Source of the DNA: Streptomyces sp. GQFP
Lineage (GTDB): Bacteria; Actinomycetota; Actinomycetes; Streptomycetales; Streptomycetaceae
Direction: 5' to 3'
Assembly (NCBI RefSeq): GCF_021545335.1
Contig: NZ_CP089312.1
Span: 3,038,001 to 3,102,000 of the forward strand
DNA: 64,000 nucleotides
Shown one piece after another: positions 36,340 to 45,499 of the stretch (the stretch's first letter is position 1; each line of letters opens with the position of its first letter). The translations under genes were made by a program, and so were the position numbers. The notes beneath the pieces are model-generated. The model made no database searches. It was not told the DNA's origin and was given only the letters and a program-made list of their open reading frames with translations.

Positions 36340-37884
36340 ATGTCTCGTTTCGTACGGTGGACGGCCGCGACCGCCGCCGCGTTGCTGGTGGCCGGCTGCA
36401 GCAGCGGCTCGTCCGACAGCGGTGACGACAAGGGCTCCGCCACGACGCCCTCGTCGGCCACGTCCTCGTCCCGGGCCTCGCCCGGGCTGCCCGCCTCGCT
36501 GACCTCGCAGAAACTCGACTGGGGCCGCTGCGAAGGCACGTCGGACTCCCCCACGCCGGGCAGCGACTGGCAGTGCGCGACGCTCAAGGTGCCGCTGGAC
36601 TACGCGAAGCCGGACGGCGAGACCATCGGCCTGGCCCTCATCCGCGCCAAGGCCACCGGGGGCAGCCGCATCGGGTCCCTCCTGTTCAACTTCGGCGGCC
36701 CGGGCCAGTCGGGCATCTCCGTGATGCCTTCGTACGCCGGCACGGTCTCCGCACTCCGCGAGCGCTACGACCTGGTGAGCTGGGACCCGCGCGGGGTCGG
36801 GGCCAGCGAGGGCGTGCGCTGCCGCAGCGACAAGGAGATCCAGGCCGCCGAGTCGCTGGATCCGACGCCGGACGACGCGGCCGAGGAGAAGGCGTACCTC
36901 CAGGACGCCGCCGACTTCGGCAAGGGCTGCGAGAAGGCCGCCGGAAACCTCATCGCGCATGTGTCGACGACCGACTCCGCCCGCGACATGGACCTGATGC
37001 GCCAGGTCCTCGGCGACACGAAGACGCACTACTTCGGCATCTCGTACGGCACCGAACTCGGCGGTGTCTACGCCCACTTGTTCCCGAAGAACGTGGGGCG
37101 GCTGATCCTCGACGCCGTGGTCGACCCGAGCGCCGACATGGTGGGACACGCGAAGAACCAGGCCAGGGGCTTCCAGCGGGCACTCGACGGCTATCTGAAG
37201 TCGACGGGCCAGGACCCGGAAGAGGGATCGCGGAAGATCACGGCCCTGCTGAAGCGGATCGACGCCGAGCCGCTGCCCACCTCCTCCGGGCGGAAGCTGA
37301 CACAGGGCCTGGCGCTCACCGGCATCGCCGTCACGCTGTACAGCGCGCAGAGCTGGCCGGCGCTGACCGGCGCCCTGGACGCGGCCGAGCAGGGCGACGG
37401 CTCGGACCTGCTGGCGCTCTCCGACGGCTACAACGACCGCGACACGTCGGGCCACTACGGCACGACGACACATGCCCAACGGGTCATATCGTGCTTGGAC
37501 GACAAGCAGCGGCCGACCGCTGCGCAGACCAGGAAGCAACTGCCCGAATTCCGGAAGATCTCGCCCGTGTTCGGGGAGTTCATGGGCTGGGACACAGCCG
37601 GCTGGTGCCACGACTGGCCGGTCGCCGGTCAGTACGACACACCGGAGGTCAGCGCGCCCGGCGCGGCACCCGTCCTGGTGGTCGGCAACACCGGGGACCC
37701 GGCGACGCCCTACGAGGGCACGCGCAAGATGGCGGACGAGCTGGGCAAGGGCGTCGGCGTGATGCTGACCTGGAAGGGCGAGGGGCACGGGGCGTACGGC
37801 AGTGGGAACGACTGTGTCGACTCCACGGTGAACGCGTATCTGCTGGATGGGACGGTGCCGCGGGACGGCAAGGTCTGTTCATGA
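36340..37884 (+). CDS. secreted tripeptidyl-aminopeptidase-like lipoprotein, copy 2
   Basis: 514 residues from ATG 36340, which is six bases after AGGGGGGAA. Signal and lipobox (ALLVAGC, Cys near 20), a Ser/Asp/Thr-rich spacer, then the same hydrolase core as copy 1: LLFNFGGPGQSG, WDPRGVG, GISYGTELGG, VVGNTGDPATPYEG and GEGHGAY. The two proteins align throughout, including RDMDLMRQVLGD, so this is a tandem duplication. Its own 115-bp upstream region, with a DnaA-like box, suggests separate control. Confidence 0.92.
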   Translation: MSRFVRWTAATAAALLVAGCSSGSSDSGDDKGSATTPSSATSSSRASPGLPASLTSQKLDWGRCEGTSDSPTPGSDWQCATLKVPLDYAKPDGETIGLALIRAKATGGSRIGSLLFNFGGPGQSGISVMPSYAGTVSALRERYDLVSWDPRGVGASEGVRCRSDKEIQAAESLDPTPDDAAEEKAYLQDAADFGKGCEKAAGNLIAHVSTTDSARDMDLMRQVLGDTKTHYFGISYGTELGGVYAHLFPKNVGRLILDAVVDPSADMVGHAKNQARGFQRALDGYLKSTGQDPEEGSRKITALLKRIDAEPLPTSSGRKLTQGLALTGIAVTLYSAQSWPALTGALDAAEQGDGSDLLALSDGYNDRDTSGHYGTTTHAQRVISCLDDKQRPTAAQTRKQLPEFRKISPVFGEFMGWDTAGWCHDWPVAGQYDTPEVSAPGAAPVLVVGNTGDPATPYEGTRKMADELGKGVGVMLTWKGEGHGAYGSGNDCVDSTVNAYLLDGTVPRDGKVCS

Positions 37885-37887
37885 CGG

Positions 37888-37930
37888 CGGCGGGGGCCCC
37901 GGGCACCTGTGGTGCGCGAGACCCCCGCCG
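37888..37930. terminator. terminator between convergent genes
   Basis: Nested inverted repeats: CGGCGGGGG/CCCCCGCCG (37888-37896 / 37922-37930) enclosing GCACC/GGTGC, just after the peptidase stop and before the end of moeZ. Confidence 0.65.
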
Positions 37931-37964
37931 GCCGAACACAACGAACGGGGTGGTGAACCTTGGG

Positions 37965-39143
37965 TCAGTACACCGGCTTGTGCGGCTCGATCTGGTTGAC
38001 CCAGCCGATCACACCGCCGCCGACGTGGACCGCGTCCGCGAATCCGGCGGACTTCAGGACCGCGAGGACTTCCGCACTGCGGACACCCGTCTTGCAGTGC
38101 AGGACGATCTTCTTGTCCTGCGGGAGGGTCTCCAGGGCGGCGCCCATGAGGAACTCGTTCTTCGGGATCAGCCTGGCGCCGGGGATCGAGACGATCTCGT
38201 ACTCGTTGATCTCGCGGACGTCGATGATCTCGATGTTCTCGCCGTCGTCGATCCACTCCTTGAGCTGCTTGGGAGTGATCGTCGAGCCGGCCGCCGCCTC
38301 CTGGGCCTCCTCGGACACGACGCCGCAGAAGGCCTCGTAGTCGATGAGTTCGGTGACAGTCGGGTTCTCGCCGCAGACCGCGCAGTCGGGGTCCTTGCGG
38401 ACCTTGACCTGGCGGTACTGCATCTCCAGCGCGTCGTAGATCATCAGACGGCCGACGAGGGGCTCGCCGATGCCGGCGAGGAGCTTGATGGCCTCGTTGA
38501 CCTGGATGGAGCCGATGGACGCGCACAGCACGCCCAGGACGCCGCCCTCGGCGCAGGAGGGGACCATGCCCGGCGGCGGGGGCTCCGGGTAGAGGCAGCG
38601 GTAGCAGGGGCCGTGCTCGGACCAGAACACGGAGGCCTGGCCGTCGAAGCGGTAGATCGAACCCCAGACGTAGGGCTTGTTCAGCAGTACGGCCGCGTCG
38701 TTGACCAGGTAGCGCGTCGCGAAGTTGTCCGTGCCGTCGACGATCAGGTCGTACTGGCTGAAGATCTCCTTCACGTTTTCGGCTTCGAGCCGCTCTTCGT
38801 GAAGGACCACGTTGACGTACGGGTTGATGCCCAGCACCGAGTCACGGGCCGACTGGGCCTTGGAGCGGCCGATGTCCGCCTGGCTGTGGATGATCTGGCG
38901 CTGCAGGTTCGACTCGTCGACCTCGTCGAACTCCACGATGCCGAGCGTGCCCACGCCCGCCGCGGCCAGGTACATCAGAGCCGGCGAGCCCAGGCCGCCG
39001 GCGCCCACACAGAGCACCTTGGCGTTCTTCAGCCGCTTCTGCCCGTCCATCCCCACATCGGGGATGATCAGGTGGCGGGAGTACCTGCGGACCTCGTCTA
39101 CGGTGAGCTCGCCAGCGGGCTCGACCAGGGGTGGCAGCGACAC
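37965..39143 (-). CDS. moeZ: adenylyltransferase/sulfurtransferase MoeZ
   Basis: 392 residues. The E1-like MoeB domain has the ATP motif GAGGLGSP (47-54), the arginine in ESNLQRQIIH, DGTDNFATRY and two zinc CxxC pairs (CYRC, CAVC). A rhodanese domain (about 280-392) ends the protein with active-site Cys350 in HCKTGVRS. MoeZ adenylates and sulfurates ubiquitin-like carriers such as MoaD, CysO and ThiS, feeding molybdenum cofactor, cysteine and siderophore or thioamide pathways. moaE is 31 kb away in this window. Confidence 0.96.
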   Translation of the reverse strand: MSLPPLVEPAGELTVDEVRRYSRHLIIPDVGMDGQKRLKNAKVLCVGAGGLGSPALMYLAAAGVGTLGIVEFDEVDESNLQRQIIHSQADIGRSKAQSARDSVLGINPYVNVVLHEERLEAENVKEIFSQYDLIVDGTDNFATRYLVNDAAVLLNKPYVWGSIYRFDGQASVFWSEHGPCYRCLYPEPPPPGMVPSCAEGGVLGVLCASIGSIQVNEAIKLLAGIGEPLVGRLMIYDALEMQYRQVKVRKDPDCAVCGENPTVTELIDYEAFCGVVSEEAQEAAAGSTITPKQLKEWIDDGENIEIIDVREINEYEIVSIPGARLIPKNEFLMGAALETLPQDKKIVLHCKTGVRSAEVLAVLKSAGFADAVHVGGGVIGWVNQIEPHKPVY

Positions 39144-39206
39144 GGGGACTCCGTTGGTCGGTCAATCACTACAGTTGTTCTCCCCGTAACACTGCCACGC
39201 CCTTCT

Positions 39207-39956
39207 TCATTCCGAGACACCCGTTCCGAGGCGCGAGACGATGTCGTCCCAGTAGCCGGGCATGGTCTCCCAGGGATCGGTGCGGCCACCGCGGTCCGTA
39301 CGGTCGGTGAAGTAGATCGTGGCGGCGCCCTGCCAGCGGGCGACGCGCAGCGCCTCGTCGAGATGGCCGTGCGGCAGTCCGTGCACGAAGTGGCAGAAGC
39401 GCTCGGGCGGATGCTCGGCGGTCCACTCGGCCACCTGCGACCAGCGGTAGTCGCTCCAGTGGCCGGAGAACGTGACGAGCTGGTCGCCGTGCTCCACGTA
39501 AGCCGGGTGCGGATGGGTGCCGTGGCCCAGGACGAGGTGCGTGTCGTCGTCCGCCGCGCGGAGCGTGTCGACCGTGCGGCCGATCGCCGGGAGCGCGGTG
39601 CGGTCGGTCGGGCAGCGGTCCAGGAGGAAGCCGTCGGCCTTGTACCAGTCGCGGTACCGCTGTGCCTCGGCGGCCAGTTCGCCGTGTGCGCGGGCCCCGT
39701 GGGCCGTGTCGAGGTGGCCGAGGACGCGGACGCCCGCGTTGCGCAGCCGGCCGGCGGCCTCCAGACAGTGCGGGTCGGGGCGGCTGCCCGGGCCGTCGGC
39801 GACATTGAGGACGACCCAGTGCAGGGGCATCCCCGGGCGGGTGAGTTCGCCCCACTCGGTCGGGGCGAGCAGGGGGTGCGCGAAGCCCGGGATGCCGAAG
39901 CCGGTGCGGACGCCGGTGCTCGCGGTGCCCGCCCTGGCGCTGGTCAGATGCGACAT
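39207..39956 (-). CDS. spherulation-specific family 4 (spherulin-4/GH135-like) protein
   Basis: 249 residues. TIM-barrel-like strands typical of the family: GFGIPGFAHPLLAPTEW at the start, WVVLNVADGPGSRPD, GVRVLGHLDTAHGAR, ADGFLLDRCPTDR and FVHGLPHGH. Spherulin-4 domains include fungal GH135 galactosaminogalactan hydrolases. The expected acid pair after the fourth strand reads LLDRC, so catalysis is uncertain. No signal peptide is evident. The start overlaps the epimerase by 13 nt, making it the last gene of the polysaccharide-type operon. Confidence 0.82.
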   Translation of the reverse strand: MSHLTSARAGTASTGVRTGFGIPGFAHPLLAPTEWGELTRPGMPLHWVVLNVADGPGSRPDPHCLEAAGRLRNAGVRVLGHLDTAHGARAHGELAAEAQRYRDWYKADGFLLDRCPTDRTALPAIGRTVDTLRAADDDTHLVLGHGTHPHPAYVEHGDQLVTFSGHWSDYRWSQVAEWTAEHPPERFCHFVHGLPHGHLDEALRVARWQGAATIYFTDRTDRGGRTDPWETMPGYWDDIVSRLGTGVSE

Positions 39957-40903
39957 GCCGCCTCCATCCAGATGTCGGCGAGGGATTCCTCCAGGTTGAT
40001 CCGGGGCCGCCAGCCGAGCCGGTCGCGGGCGGTGCGTACGTCGGCCTGCTGCCAGCTGCCGCAGCCGTCCGGGTACGGGTACGCGGCCGGGGGCGCGTGG
40101 TCCGGGTCGGGGCGGGGGTGGCCGATGGACGCCCTCAAGGGGCCGGGCGGGCCGTCGAGTTCGTGCAGCGCGCCGCCGTATCCGGCCACGCGGGCGAGGA
40201 CGGAGGCGGCGTCGCGCAGGCGCACGGCGCGGCCGGAGCCGATGTTGATGACACCCTGCGCGGCCGAGAGCGAGGCGGCGTGGACGGCCCGCGCCACGTC
40301 CCGTACGTCGATGAAGTCGCGCTGCGCGCCCAGGCCGCCGAGCTTCAGCTCGCCGTCGCCGGACTGCATCGCGCGGCGCATCGCCTCGGCGAGACGGCCG
40401 AGCGGGGAGCCGGCGGGCGTGCCGGGGCCGGCCGGCGAGAAGACGCGCAGGACGACGGCGTCGAGGCCGGAGCCGAGGACGAGTTCGGTGGCGGCGAGCT
40501 TGCTGACGCCGTACGGGCCACCGGGGCGGGGCACCGCGTCCTCCGCCGTGGAGGAACCGGGCTGGCTGGGGCCGTACTCGGCGCCGCAGCCGAGCTGGAC
40601 CAGACGGGCGCCGCAGCCACTGCGCCGCAGGGCCTCGCAGACGGTGGCGACGGCGACGGTGTTGTGGCGGGTGAGTTCGCGGGCGCCGCCGCGGGTGGCG
40701 CCCGCGCAGTTGACGACGACTCCGGGGTGGACGGCGTCGAGGAAGCGGGTGAGAGCGCCGGGGCTGCCGGACGCGAGGTCGAAACGGACGTCGGCGTCGT
40801 CGCCGCGGCCGAGGGCGGTGAGTTGCACGGCCGGGTCGGCGAGCAGTCGGTCGGCGACGAAGCGGCCGAGATAGCCGTTGGCTCCGATCAGCAGAACCCT
40901 CAT
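39944..40903 (-). CDS. NAD-dependent sugar epimerase/dehydratase
   Basis: 319 residues from ATG 40901-40903. A Rossmann GxxGxxG (LLIGANGYLGRF, 5-16), the catalytic YGVSK (with a Ser/Cys-rich strand LVQLGCGAEYG before it) and the substrate loop LRVFSPAGPGTPAG are those of UDP-sugar epimerases. The start overlaps the stop of a 17-codon mini-ORF. Next to a PelF-like transferase, the simplest role is interconversion of UDP-GlcNAc/GalNAc or a similar donor. Confidence 0.88.
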   Translation of the reverse strand: MRVLLIGANGYLGRFVADRLLADPAVQLTALGRGDDADVRFDLASGSPGALTRFLDAVHPGVVVNCAGATRGGARELTRHNTVAVATVCEALRRSGCGARLVQLGCGAEYGPSQPGSSTAEDAVPRPGGPYGVSKLAATELVLGSGLDAVVLRVFSPAGPGTPAGSPLGRLAEAMRRAMQSGDGELKLGGLGAQRDFIDVRDVARAVHAASLSAAQGVINIGSGRAVRLRDAASVLARVAGYGGALHELDGPPGPLRASIGHPRPDPDHAPPAAYPYPDGCGSWQQADVRTARDRLGWRPRINLEESLADIWMEAACRI

Positions 40904-40953
40904 CGGACGGCTCCCTCGGCGGATTCTCCGGCTCCGGGTCGGGAGGTGATCAT
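40900..40953 (-). CDS. 17-codon mini-ORF coupled to the epimerase
   Basis: ATG 40951-40953 has the best ribosome site in the operon (AGAAGGAG, seven bases upstream), and its TGA overlaps the ATG of the epimerase (ATGA). The peptide (MITSRPGAGESAEGAVR) has no family. The epimerase itself has no separate strong site, so the mini-ORF probably feeds it ribosomes by coupling. A functional peptide is unproven. Confidence 0.5.
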   Translation of the reverse strand: MITSRPGAGESAEGAVR

Positions 40954-41044
40954 CGGTTTGCTCCTTCTGGGGTTACGGGTGCGTTCGTGATGGGGGGCCG
41001 GGCGATGCGGAATCGGTCACCTGCCGTGGTCGTGGTCCGGGGCG

Positions 41045-42346
41045 TCATCCGGCCTCACCCGGCATCGCGTGTGCCGACGCCCTGGTCAGCGTGCGGGTCG
41101 CGTGGAGCAGGAGGACCAGGGCGGCCCCTCCGCAGGCCGCCGCCGGGATGCCTGCCGCACCCCAGGCGGCCACGACCACGTCCACCGGGACGGCCAGGAA
41201 GGCGCAGCCGGGGAGGTGGGACGCGAAGGCGGTGGCCAGGGCCGCCGCCTCCGTCGCCGCTGCCGCGCCGAGGAGCACCGCAGGGGCGTGGGTGAAGCCG
41301 TGTGCCGTGAGGAGGCGGGCCAGGAGGAGCAGGGCGCCCAGGGTGACGGTCGTGGTGTAGGCCGCCGGTGCGTGCAGGACCGTTCCGGAGACGGCCACGA
41401 GCGCCGCCAACGTGCAGAGGAACAGGGCGAACGTGCCCAGGAGGAGGGGTTTCACGGCTGCCGTGAAGTCGGCCAGGCCACGACTGGCGGCCAGTTTGCG
41501 ACGGGCTCCGCCCGCGAAGAGATGGGCGCACCAGGCCGCGGGCGCGCAGGCCGCGGTGAGGGCCAGCACCGGGGCGGTGGCCAGGTCACCGGCGGCGGCC
41601 GGGAATCCGTCCAGGCCACCCGTCAGCGCGGCGGTGAGCAGGCCGTCGCCCAGGAGGGCGTACGCGAGGAGCCAGTAGGTCCACGCGCGCGTGGACGCCG
41701 GGGTGTGGCTCGCGTAGGAGCCGGGGGGCGCCGGATGGGACCTGGGGCTCAGTGGCCCCCGGCCGAGTGCCGCGCGTACGGCCAGCGCCACGGCCAGGGC
41801 GCCCAGGGTCGCCACGGCGAGCCGGACGCGGCCCTCGGTGAGGTGCAGGCCCGTCACCGTCGCCGCGCACAGGGCGCCCGGCAGCAGCGAGAGCAGGACC
41901 CAGTCGGCCCGTACGCCGGGTGCGGTCGGCGGGGTGGGCTGCGGTGCCGTTTCTGCGTCCCGGGAGATCCTGGCGTACATCTCCTCGGCCAGGGAGAAGA
42001 CGTCCCGGTGGCGGAAACGGGCGGCCGTCCGGTCCGTGACGCCGTGGGCCTCCAGGCCGGCGGCGATCTCCAGCGGGTCCACGGCGCGCTCGCACAGCTC
42101 ACGGTGCCGGTGCATGAGCGCCTTGACGGGGTCGGCGGTGCCTCGGCGCGCGGTACGGGTGGAGGGCGCGGTCGTCCGGGCCTGCGTCCGCATGTCCTGC
42201 GCGTTCGTCTCTGCGCCCGGTGCGGTCGTCTCCGTGTCCGGTGCGTCGGTCTCCGTGGCGCCCATGAGCCATTCCTCCGAGCTCTCGTCCCAGGCTCCGG
42301 GGCTGTTCGGTGTCCCAGGGCGGTCCAGTTCTCCCAGCTCGCTCAT
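41045..42346 (-). CDS. polytopic membrane protein of the polysaccharide operon
   Basis: 433 residues from ATG 42344-42346, sharing ATGA with the stop of the glycosyltransferase. Residues 1-75 are acidic and Thr-rich. Residues 75-130 form a conserved-looking cytosolic segment (VKALMHRHRELCERAVDPLE; FRHRDVFSLAEEMY). Then come about ten Ala/Leu-rich membrane helices. It could be a flippase or polymer-export component, but it does not show the layout of PelG (no N-terminal cytosolic segment there), so I leave the role open. Confidence 0.82.
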   Translation of the reverse strand: MSELGELDRPGTPNSPGAWDESSEEWLMGATETDAPDTETTAPGAETNAQDMRTQARTTAPSTRTARRGTADPVKALMHRHRELCERAVDPLEIAAGLEAHGVTDRTAARFRHRDVFSLAEEMYARISRDAETAPQPTPPTAPGVRADWVLLSLLPGALCAATVTGLHLTEGRVRLAVATLGALAVALAVRAALGRGPLSPRSHPAPPGSYASHTPASTRAWTYWLLAYALLGDGLLTAALTGGLDGFPAAAGDLATAPVLALTAACAPAAWCAHLFAGGARRKLAASRGLADFTAAVKPLLLGTFALFLCTLAALVAVSGTVLHAPAAYTTTVTLGALLLLARLLTAHGFTHAPAVLLGAAAATEAAALATAFASHLPGCAFLAVPVDVVVAAWGAAGIPAAACGGAALVLLLHATRTLTRASAHAMPGEAG

Positions 42347-44073
42347 CGCGCGCCCTCCCCGGCCGGTACGGGGGTCGCCTGTACCGGTGCGGATGCGCGT
42401 CCTGTCGCCCAGCTGGGCCCGCCCCGGGCCACCACGCGTATGCCGGCGTGCGTCCAGCGGCCGGCGACGTGGGCCTCCGCGGGGACGGCGAACGGAAGCG
42501 GTTCGCCGGTGTCGTCGAGGACCACCTTGTTGACGGGGCTGCGCGAGACGACCTCCAGGTAAATGCCGTGAAATGCCGCGATGTTCTGCTCGACGGTGAA
42601 CAGTTCGAGGGCACGGGCGCGGGCGGCGGCACCCAGGCGCTCGCGGCGCTCCGGGTCCTGCAGCAGCGCCACGCACGCCTCCGCGAGGGCCCGCGGATTG
42701 CGCGGCGGCACCACGAGGCCCGTACCGCCGATGATCTCGACCACCGCGCCCACGTCCGTCGACACGGTCGCCCGGGCGCAGAACATGGCCTCGACGAGGC
42801 TGATCGGGAAGCCCTCGACCACGCTGGACAGGACGACGACCGCGCCCGCCGCGTACGCCTCCGCGAGTGTCGGTGCCTCCGGGCCGCCGATCTCCTCGAA
42901 GGACACCGGGTTGTCGCCGACGGCGTGCATGCCCTCGGCCTCGTCGGGGAAGAGCTGTGCGGCCAGCGCCTTGCAGTGGCCGAGATACGCCTCGCTCTCC
43001 GCTCCCGTGGCCGCGCCGATGATGCGCAGGCGGGTCTTCGGTTCCTCCTTGCGGACCTCCGCGAAGGCGTGCAGGAGGGAGATCAGATCCTTGGCGGGCT
43101 CGATACGGCCGACCCAGATCAGCGTGCTGGGGTCCGCGGTCTCCGGCGACTCGCCCACCTCCGCGAAGTGGGACGCGTCCATGCCCGGGTACACGGTGCG
43201 CAGCTTCTCCCGGTCGGCCCCGCATCTCTCCTGCCAGCGGCGGGTGTGCGTGTTGCCGGGGGTGACGAGCGCGGCCTTCCGGTAGGTCTCCGAGGCGAGC
43301 CTGCCGTGGAAGGCCGCGAGCAGAGACCGTACGGCGGGGGCGCTGTCGTCGGCGCCCGAGGCGAGGTAGTGCGCCCGCAACGGGACTCCGTACTCCGTGA
43401 CCAGCAGGGGCACGCCGGAGAAGTGGTGGGCGAGTAGCCCGGGGAGCGCCGCCGGGCCGCCGCCGGCCGCGTGGCACAGGTCGACCGAGCCGAGCCCGTC
43501 GTCCTCGTACCAGTCGAGCGAGAGGGGGCGCAGGGCGCGCTCCAGGTGCGCGGCGACGGTGAGCAGATCCGGGACGCGCGCCTCGCGCGCCGCTCCCAGC
43601 GCGCCGGGCGCACGGCAGGCGCGCTCCAGGGCGCGTACGGCGGCTTCGGAGCGGAGCGCTCCCACCAGCCCGCCCTCGTCCCGGGCGAGTTCGGCGAGCC
43701 CGTACAGCGCGTTGCCGAAACGGTCCGCCTCAGCGGTGGACGCGTCCGGTCCGTCCGACGCGTTCCCCGCGTCGGGTCCGGCACACAGCGCTGCCGCCAA
43801 CTCGCCGAAGCACTCGGCGAACCGGCGGCGCGTGCGGCGGCCGTACCCCACCCCGTCGTCCTCGGCCGTCCAGAGCGGAGCGGTCCGGACCCGGCTGACC
43901 TGCGGCGGAAGCTCGATCCAGCCCGCGTCCTCCTGCCGCTCACTGCGGCTGAGCGCGTATATGTCGAACTCGTGCCCGCCGAGCCCGCGCACGAGCCGGT
44001 CGCACCAGAGTCTGGCGTCACCGCTCACATACGGATAGCCACCCTCCGTCAGCAGTCCGATGCGCACGAGCAC
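42343..44073 (-). CDS. GT4 glycosyltransferase, PelF-like (DUF3492)
   Basis: 576 residues. The N-terminus (IGLLTEGGYPYVSGDARLWC) is the DUF3492/PelF signature seen in Pel polysaccharide synthases. The nucleotide-sugar half has STLIWVGRIEPAKDL, the EGFPISLVEAM E-x7-E motif and VGAVVEIIGGTGLVVPP. No membrane helix, so it is a cytosolic synthase working with a membrane partner, here the next gene with which it overlaps by 4 nt. The C-terminal 70 residues form an extra low-complexity beta segment. It heads the operon. Confidence 0.88.
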   Translation of the reverse strand: MLVRIGLLTEGGYPYVSGDARLWCDRLVRGLGGHEFDIYALSRSERQEDAGWIELPPQVSRVRTAPLWTAEDDGVGYGRRTRRRFAECFGELAAALCAGPDAGNASDGPDASTAEADRFGNALYGLAELARDEGGLVGALRSEAAVRALERACRAPGALGAAREARVPDLLTVAAHLERALRPLSLDWYEDDGLGSVDLCHAAGGGPAALPGLLAHHFSGVPLLVTEYGVPLRAHYLASGADDSAPAVRSLLAAFHGRLASETYRKAALVTPGNTHTRRWQERCGADREKLRTVYPGMDASHFAEVGESPETADPSTLIWVGRIEPAKDLISLLHAFAEVRKEEPKTRLRIIGAATGAESEAYLGHCKALAAQLFPDEAEGMHAVGDNPVSFEEIGGPEAPTLAEAYAAGAVVVLSSVVEGFPISLVEAMFCARATVSTDVGAVVEIIGGTGLVVPPRNPRALAEACVALLQDPERRERLGAAARARALELFTVEQNIAAFHGIYLEVVSRSPVNKVVLDDTGEPLPFAVPAEAHVAGRWTHAGIRVVARGGPSWATGRASAPVQATPVPAGEGAR

Positions 44074-44148
44074 ACCCCCGATCTCCCGTATGGGGAGCCG
44101 CCGTTGACCCGGCGGCTCGCAGCGGGACGAACGTATGCGGACATGGCG

Positions 44149-44180
44149 GTGGTGCGACGGACGGTTGTCCGTCGCACCAC
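44149..44180. terminator. hairpin upstream of the GT operon
   Basis: A 14-bp perfect stem (44149-44162 / 44167-44180, loop GGTT) lies between the transporter remnant and the glycosyltransferase gene, both on the minus strand. It likely ends transcription from the remnant. Confidence 0.65.
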
Positions 44181-44275
44181 CAAAAGGGGTGAACGGTCGT
44201 AACTTTCCCGTACGGTTCGCGTTCGGTCGCGCTAAGAGATCACTCCAGCACGGATGGTCACGAACAGATGTACGG

Positions 44276-45400
44276 TCAGGCCGGGGTCAACTCCCGTCGC
44301 ACGGTGCGGCGCCGGGCCGCGATCTCCGGGTCCAGAGCGGGTACGGCGGCCAGCAGCTGCCGGGTGTACGGGTCCTGCGGACTGCCGTACACCTCGTCGG
44401 CGGGGCCCGACTCGACGATCCGTCCCCGGCGCATCACCGCGACGCGATCGCTGACCTGGCGTACGACGGCGAGGTCATGGGCGACGAACACCAGCGCGAG
44501 GCCGAGTTCGCGCTGCAACTCGCCGAGCAGGGCGACCACCTGGGCCTGCGTCGTGACGTCGAGCGCCGAGACCGGCTCGTCGCAGACGATGACGCGCGGT
44601 TCGGCGGCCAACGCCCGTGCGATGCCCACGCGTTGGCGCTGTCCGACGCTGAACTCGTGCGGATAGCGGTCGAAGTGCGCCGGATCGAGCCCCACGCGCT
44701 CCAGCAACTCCCCCACGCGCTCCCGTACGCGCCCCTCGTCCTCGGCGAGCGTCTCCAGCATCGACGCCCTGGTCAGACGGGCGTACTTGGCGGACTCGAT
44801 GAGCGCGAGCGACAGCCAGGGCAGCAGCAGGTTCCAGGCCCACTGCTCGGGATCGTCGACGAAGGGCACGTACTGCGGGAGCGGCAGCAGCTCCAGCTGA
44901 CCGCAGACGACGATCATCAGGATCAGTCCGATGACGAAGACGGGCGTGGCCGTGCCGGCGACCGTGAGGCCGGTGAGGATGCGCTCGGTGGGCCGGCCGC
45001 GCCGCCAGGCGGAGAGCACTTCGGTACCTACGCCGATGAGCAGCCACAGCACCATCGCGCCGAGCGCGAGCGAGCCGGCGACCGGCAGCTTCGCCAGGAT
45101 CAGCTCGGTGACCTGCTGGTCGGTCTGGTACGACAGGCCGAGGCAGGGCGTCGAGCAGTGCTGGACGGACGTACCGGTCGAGTAGTCCTGGCCGGCGAAG
45201 ATGCCCTCCAGGAAGTGCCAGTAGCGCAGGTACAGCGGGTCGTCGAGGCGCAGTTACTCGGCGACCTGGTGCACCTGGGCGGGGGAACAGCGCGGGCCGC
45301 AGGTGATCTGGGCGACGTTGCCGGGGGCGACGTAGAAGACGACGTAGATGATCACCGAGATGGCGAGGAGGGCGACGAACCCGCCGAAACCGGAGATGTT
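44276..45400 (-). pseudogene. DppB-type permease fused to a DppF/OppF-type ATPase end (remnant)
   Basis: Reading down from 45400, a DppB-like permease N-terminus (VALLAISVIIYVVFYVAPGN, then CSPAQVHQVAE) is broken by an in-frame TAA at 45254-45256 and continues ([14 protein letters not shown]) to [20 protein letters not shown]. Near 44740 it passes in frame into the C-terminal half of an oligopeptide ABC ATPase ([41 protein letters not shown]). The Walker A half, the permease end and whole genes between are missing, so this is the scar of a deletion; the 259-residue chimera from 45055 cannot be a working subunit. Confidence 0.85.
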
Positions 45401-45411
45401 GCCGCGCGCGG

Positions 45412-45497
45412 ATCAAGGGCGGTGCGTACGCCGTCGCCGAGGACGGTGAGAGTGAGGACGGTCACGAACAGGGCGCCCGCAGGCAGCAGCAGAAGTG
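45412..45497 (-). pseudogene. DppC-type permease, C-terminal scrap
   Basis: About 28 codons encode LPAGALFVTVLTLTVLGDG then VRTALDPR, the characteristic end of DppC-type permeases. It is directly joined to a binding-protein fragment on one side and the DppB fragment on the other, with the rest of the gene missing. Confidence 0.75.
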
Positions 45498-45499
45498 CC

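Noticed and set aside
36573..40874. 1433-codon plus-strand open frame
   Set aside because: It runs through the second peptidase, moeZ, the spherulin-like gene and the epimerase in a non-coding frame; no domain or consistent codon pattern.
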